Part shown: positions 63,123 to 64,000 of the stretch, piece after piece
How the letters are laid out: every line of letters starts with the position of its first letter
How positions within the stretch are numbered: position 1 is the stretch's first letter
Source of the DNA: Flavisericum labens
GTDB lineage: Bacteria > Bacteroidota > Bacteroidia > Flavobacteriales > Flavobacteriaceae
Length of the DNA: 64,000 bases
Assembly (NCBI RefSeq): GCF_045446075.1
Contig: NZ_JBJJBQ010000003.1
Coordinates: 310,001 to 374,000 of the forward strand
Direction of reading: 5' to 3'
Translations under genes and position numbers: made by a program
The notes under the pieces: generated by a model
Seen by the model: only the letters and a program-made list of their open reading frames with translations
Database searches by the model: none
Told to the model about the DNA's origin: nothing

Positions 63123-64000
63123 ATGGCCCAAGCAAATTTATCACCCAGACAGAAAATGATTAATCTGATGTATTTGATATTCATTGCGATGCTAGCATTG
63201 AATATGTCGAAAGAAGTACTTTCAGCATTCGGATTAATGAACGAAAAGCTTACAGATTCTAACCAAGCTACAGAACAAAGAAATAATAATTTCGTAGCAA
63301 GTTTAGAACAAAAAGCTACAGATCAGCCAGAAAAATATAAGCCTTTAAAAGCTAAGGCCGATCAAATTGATGCCTTGGCGCACGAGTTTGATGGTTATCT
63401 AGAAGACTTGAAAGGTAAAATGACGGCAAAACTTGATGATCCTACCGATTATGAAATCATGGATAAAGGGACTTACCTTGACGAGAATTTCTTTAAGGGC
63501 GACAAGTTAAAAGAAGATGGAAAGGAATTTTTAAACCAAATCAACTCCTTTAGAGAAGGTGTAGTAAGTATTCTTGAGAATGAGCCTGGGATGGATCACA
63601 TTGTAAAAGATGTGAAAGAAAAATTCAGCACTAATCAAGAAATCAATAGAGATGGTATCAAAATTGATTGGTTAGAATATCACTACAAAGGATTTCCTTT
63701 AGTGGCATCATTAACAAAAATGACCCAGTTACAGGCTGATATCAAAACTACAGAGTCTGAAATCCTTTCTAATATGTTACAAGGAACACTTTCAACTGAA
63801 GTGTCTATGACCAACTATACCACTTTGATGGAAACTTCTAAATCAGCTTACTTTAATGGCGAGCAGTTTGATGGTCAAATCGTATTAGGTCGTAAGGATG
63901 CTACTACGAAACCTAAAAGAGTTGAGTTAACCTTGGATGGAAGAAAGCTTTTAGAAAATCAGTACTCTATTGAAGACGGTAAGGTGAAATTGAAAATAGG
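63123..64000 (+). CDS. gldM: T9SS motor subunit GldM (PorM), N-terminal part (cut by window end)
   Basis: An open frame from the ATG at 63123 for 292 codons, running off the window. It begins MAQANLSPRQKMINLMYLIF with one membrane helix (about 15-35) carrying the conserved N-terminal GldM sequence, then the helical bundle of the first periplasmic domain. GldM spans the periplasm from the GldL motor to the GldK/GldN ring. It is 49 bases after gldL; gldN is expected next but lies outside. Confidence 0.95.
   Translation, partial: MAQANLSPRQKMINLMYLIFIAMLALNMSKEVLSAFGLMNEKLTDSNQATEQRNNNFVASLEQKATDQPEKYKPLKAKADQIDALAHEFDGYLEDLKGKMTAKLDDPTDYEIMDKGTYLDENFFKGDKLKEDGKEFLNQINSFREGVVSILENEPGMDHIVKDVKEKFSTNQEINRDGIKIDWLEYHYKGFPLVASLTKMTQLQADIKTTESEILSNMLQGTLSTEVSMTNYTTLMETSKSAYFNGEQFDGQIVLGRKDATTKPKRVELTLDGRKLLENQYSIEDGKVKLKI

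Overview
The window looks like a chromosomal segment of a gliding member of the Flavobacteriaceae (phylum Bacteroidota). The evidence is the AT-rich DNA, gliding and type IX secretion (T9SS) genes (gldA, gldB, gldC, gldK, gldL, gldM), a pectate lyase with a T9SS-type C-terminal tail, an XrtF exosortase pair, and recurring TAnnTTTG -7 elements typical of the phylum. I saw no rRNA, tRNA, CRISPR array, transposase or prophage. Most of it is core genome, with a few accessory genes around 36.7-46.3 kb.

Layout. 1-2 kb: pta (cut by the window edge) and gldA on the minus strand. 2.1-6.3 kb: a complete Phe/Tyr operon (prephenate dehydratase, aminotransferase, prephenate dehydrogenase, DAHP synthase/chorismate mutase). 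It is preceded by a 25-codon Tyr/Phe-rich leader ORF and a hairpin plus T-run that together read as a transcription attenuator. 6.3-17.7 kb: a secreted small protein, rsgA, dtd, a YdjM-like membrane hydrolase, two DUF3857 transglutaminase-like proteins (the second without its catalytic residues), a MazG-like protein, aroA, queA, rlmN and a polyprenyl diphosphate synthase. 17.7-21.1 kb: the ATP-grasp / alpha-E / transglutaminase trio. 21.5-27.6 kb: DoxX-like protein, dnaG without zinc ligands, a response regulator with Glu at the phosphoacceptor site, nadE, gldB-gldC and a peptide deformylase that is predicted to be a lipoprotein. 27.7-35 kb: the elongation/cell-shape operon mreB-mreC-mreD-mrdA-rodA behind purH. 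35.2-36.7 kb: a GAF/fRMsr-like protein and the XrtF pair. 36.7-43.6 kb: a metal block (HYC_CC_PP protein, copper-type P-ATPase, TonB receptor, periplasmic HMA protein) and chrA. 43.6-46.4 kb: T9SS pectate lyase, a very small Lys-rich ORF, a degenerate second copy of the groEL 3' end, and a collagen-like lipoprotein. 46.6-53.5 kb (minus): groES-groEL, secG, a TPR-like protein, lptE, a sigma-54 activator without receiver domain, and miaB. 53.6-64 kb (plus): lipoproteins, two tandem membrane paralogues, topA with an arginase-fold protein that has lost most metal ligands, then gldK-gldL-gldM (cut by the window end).

How the genes work together. aroA plus the Phe/Tyr operon cover aromatic amino acid synthesis, with control probably by ribosome stalling in the leader. 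gldK/L/M build the T9SS ring and motor, and its cargo is represented by the pectate lyase. GldA and GldB/C are gliding accessory proteins. The mre/mrd/rod genes form the elongasome. Several proteins keep a fold but have lost catalytic residues (the second DUF3857 protein, the arginase-like protein, the response regulator, the DnaG zinc ribbon). I regard the attenuator and this set of degenerate-but-retained proteins as the most interesting content. All family assignments were made by eye from motifs, without database searches.
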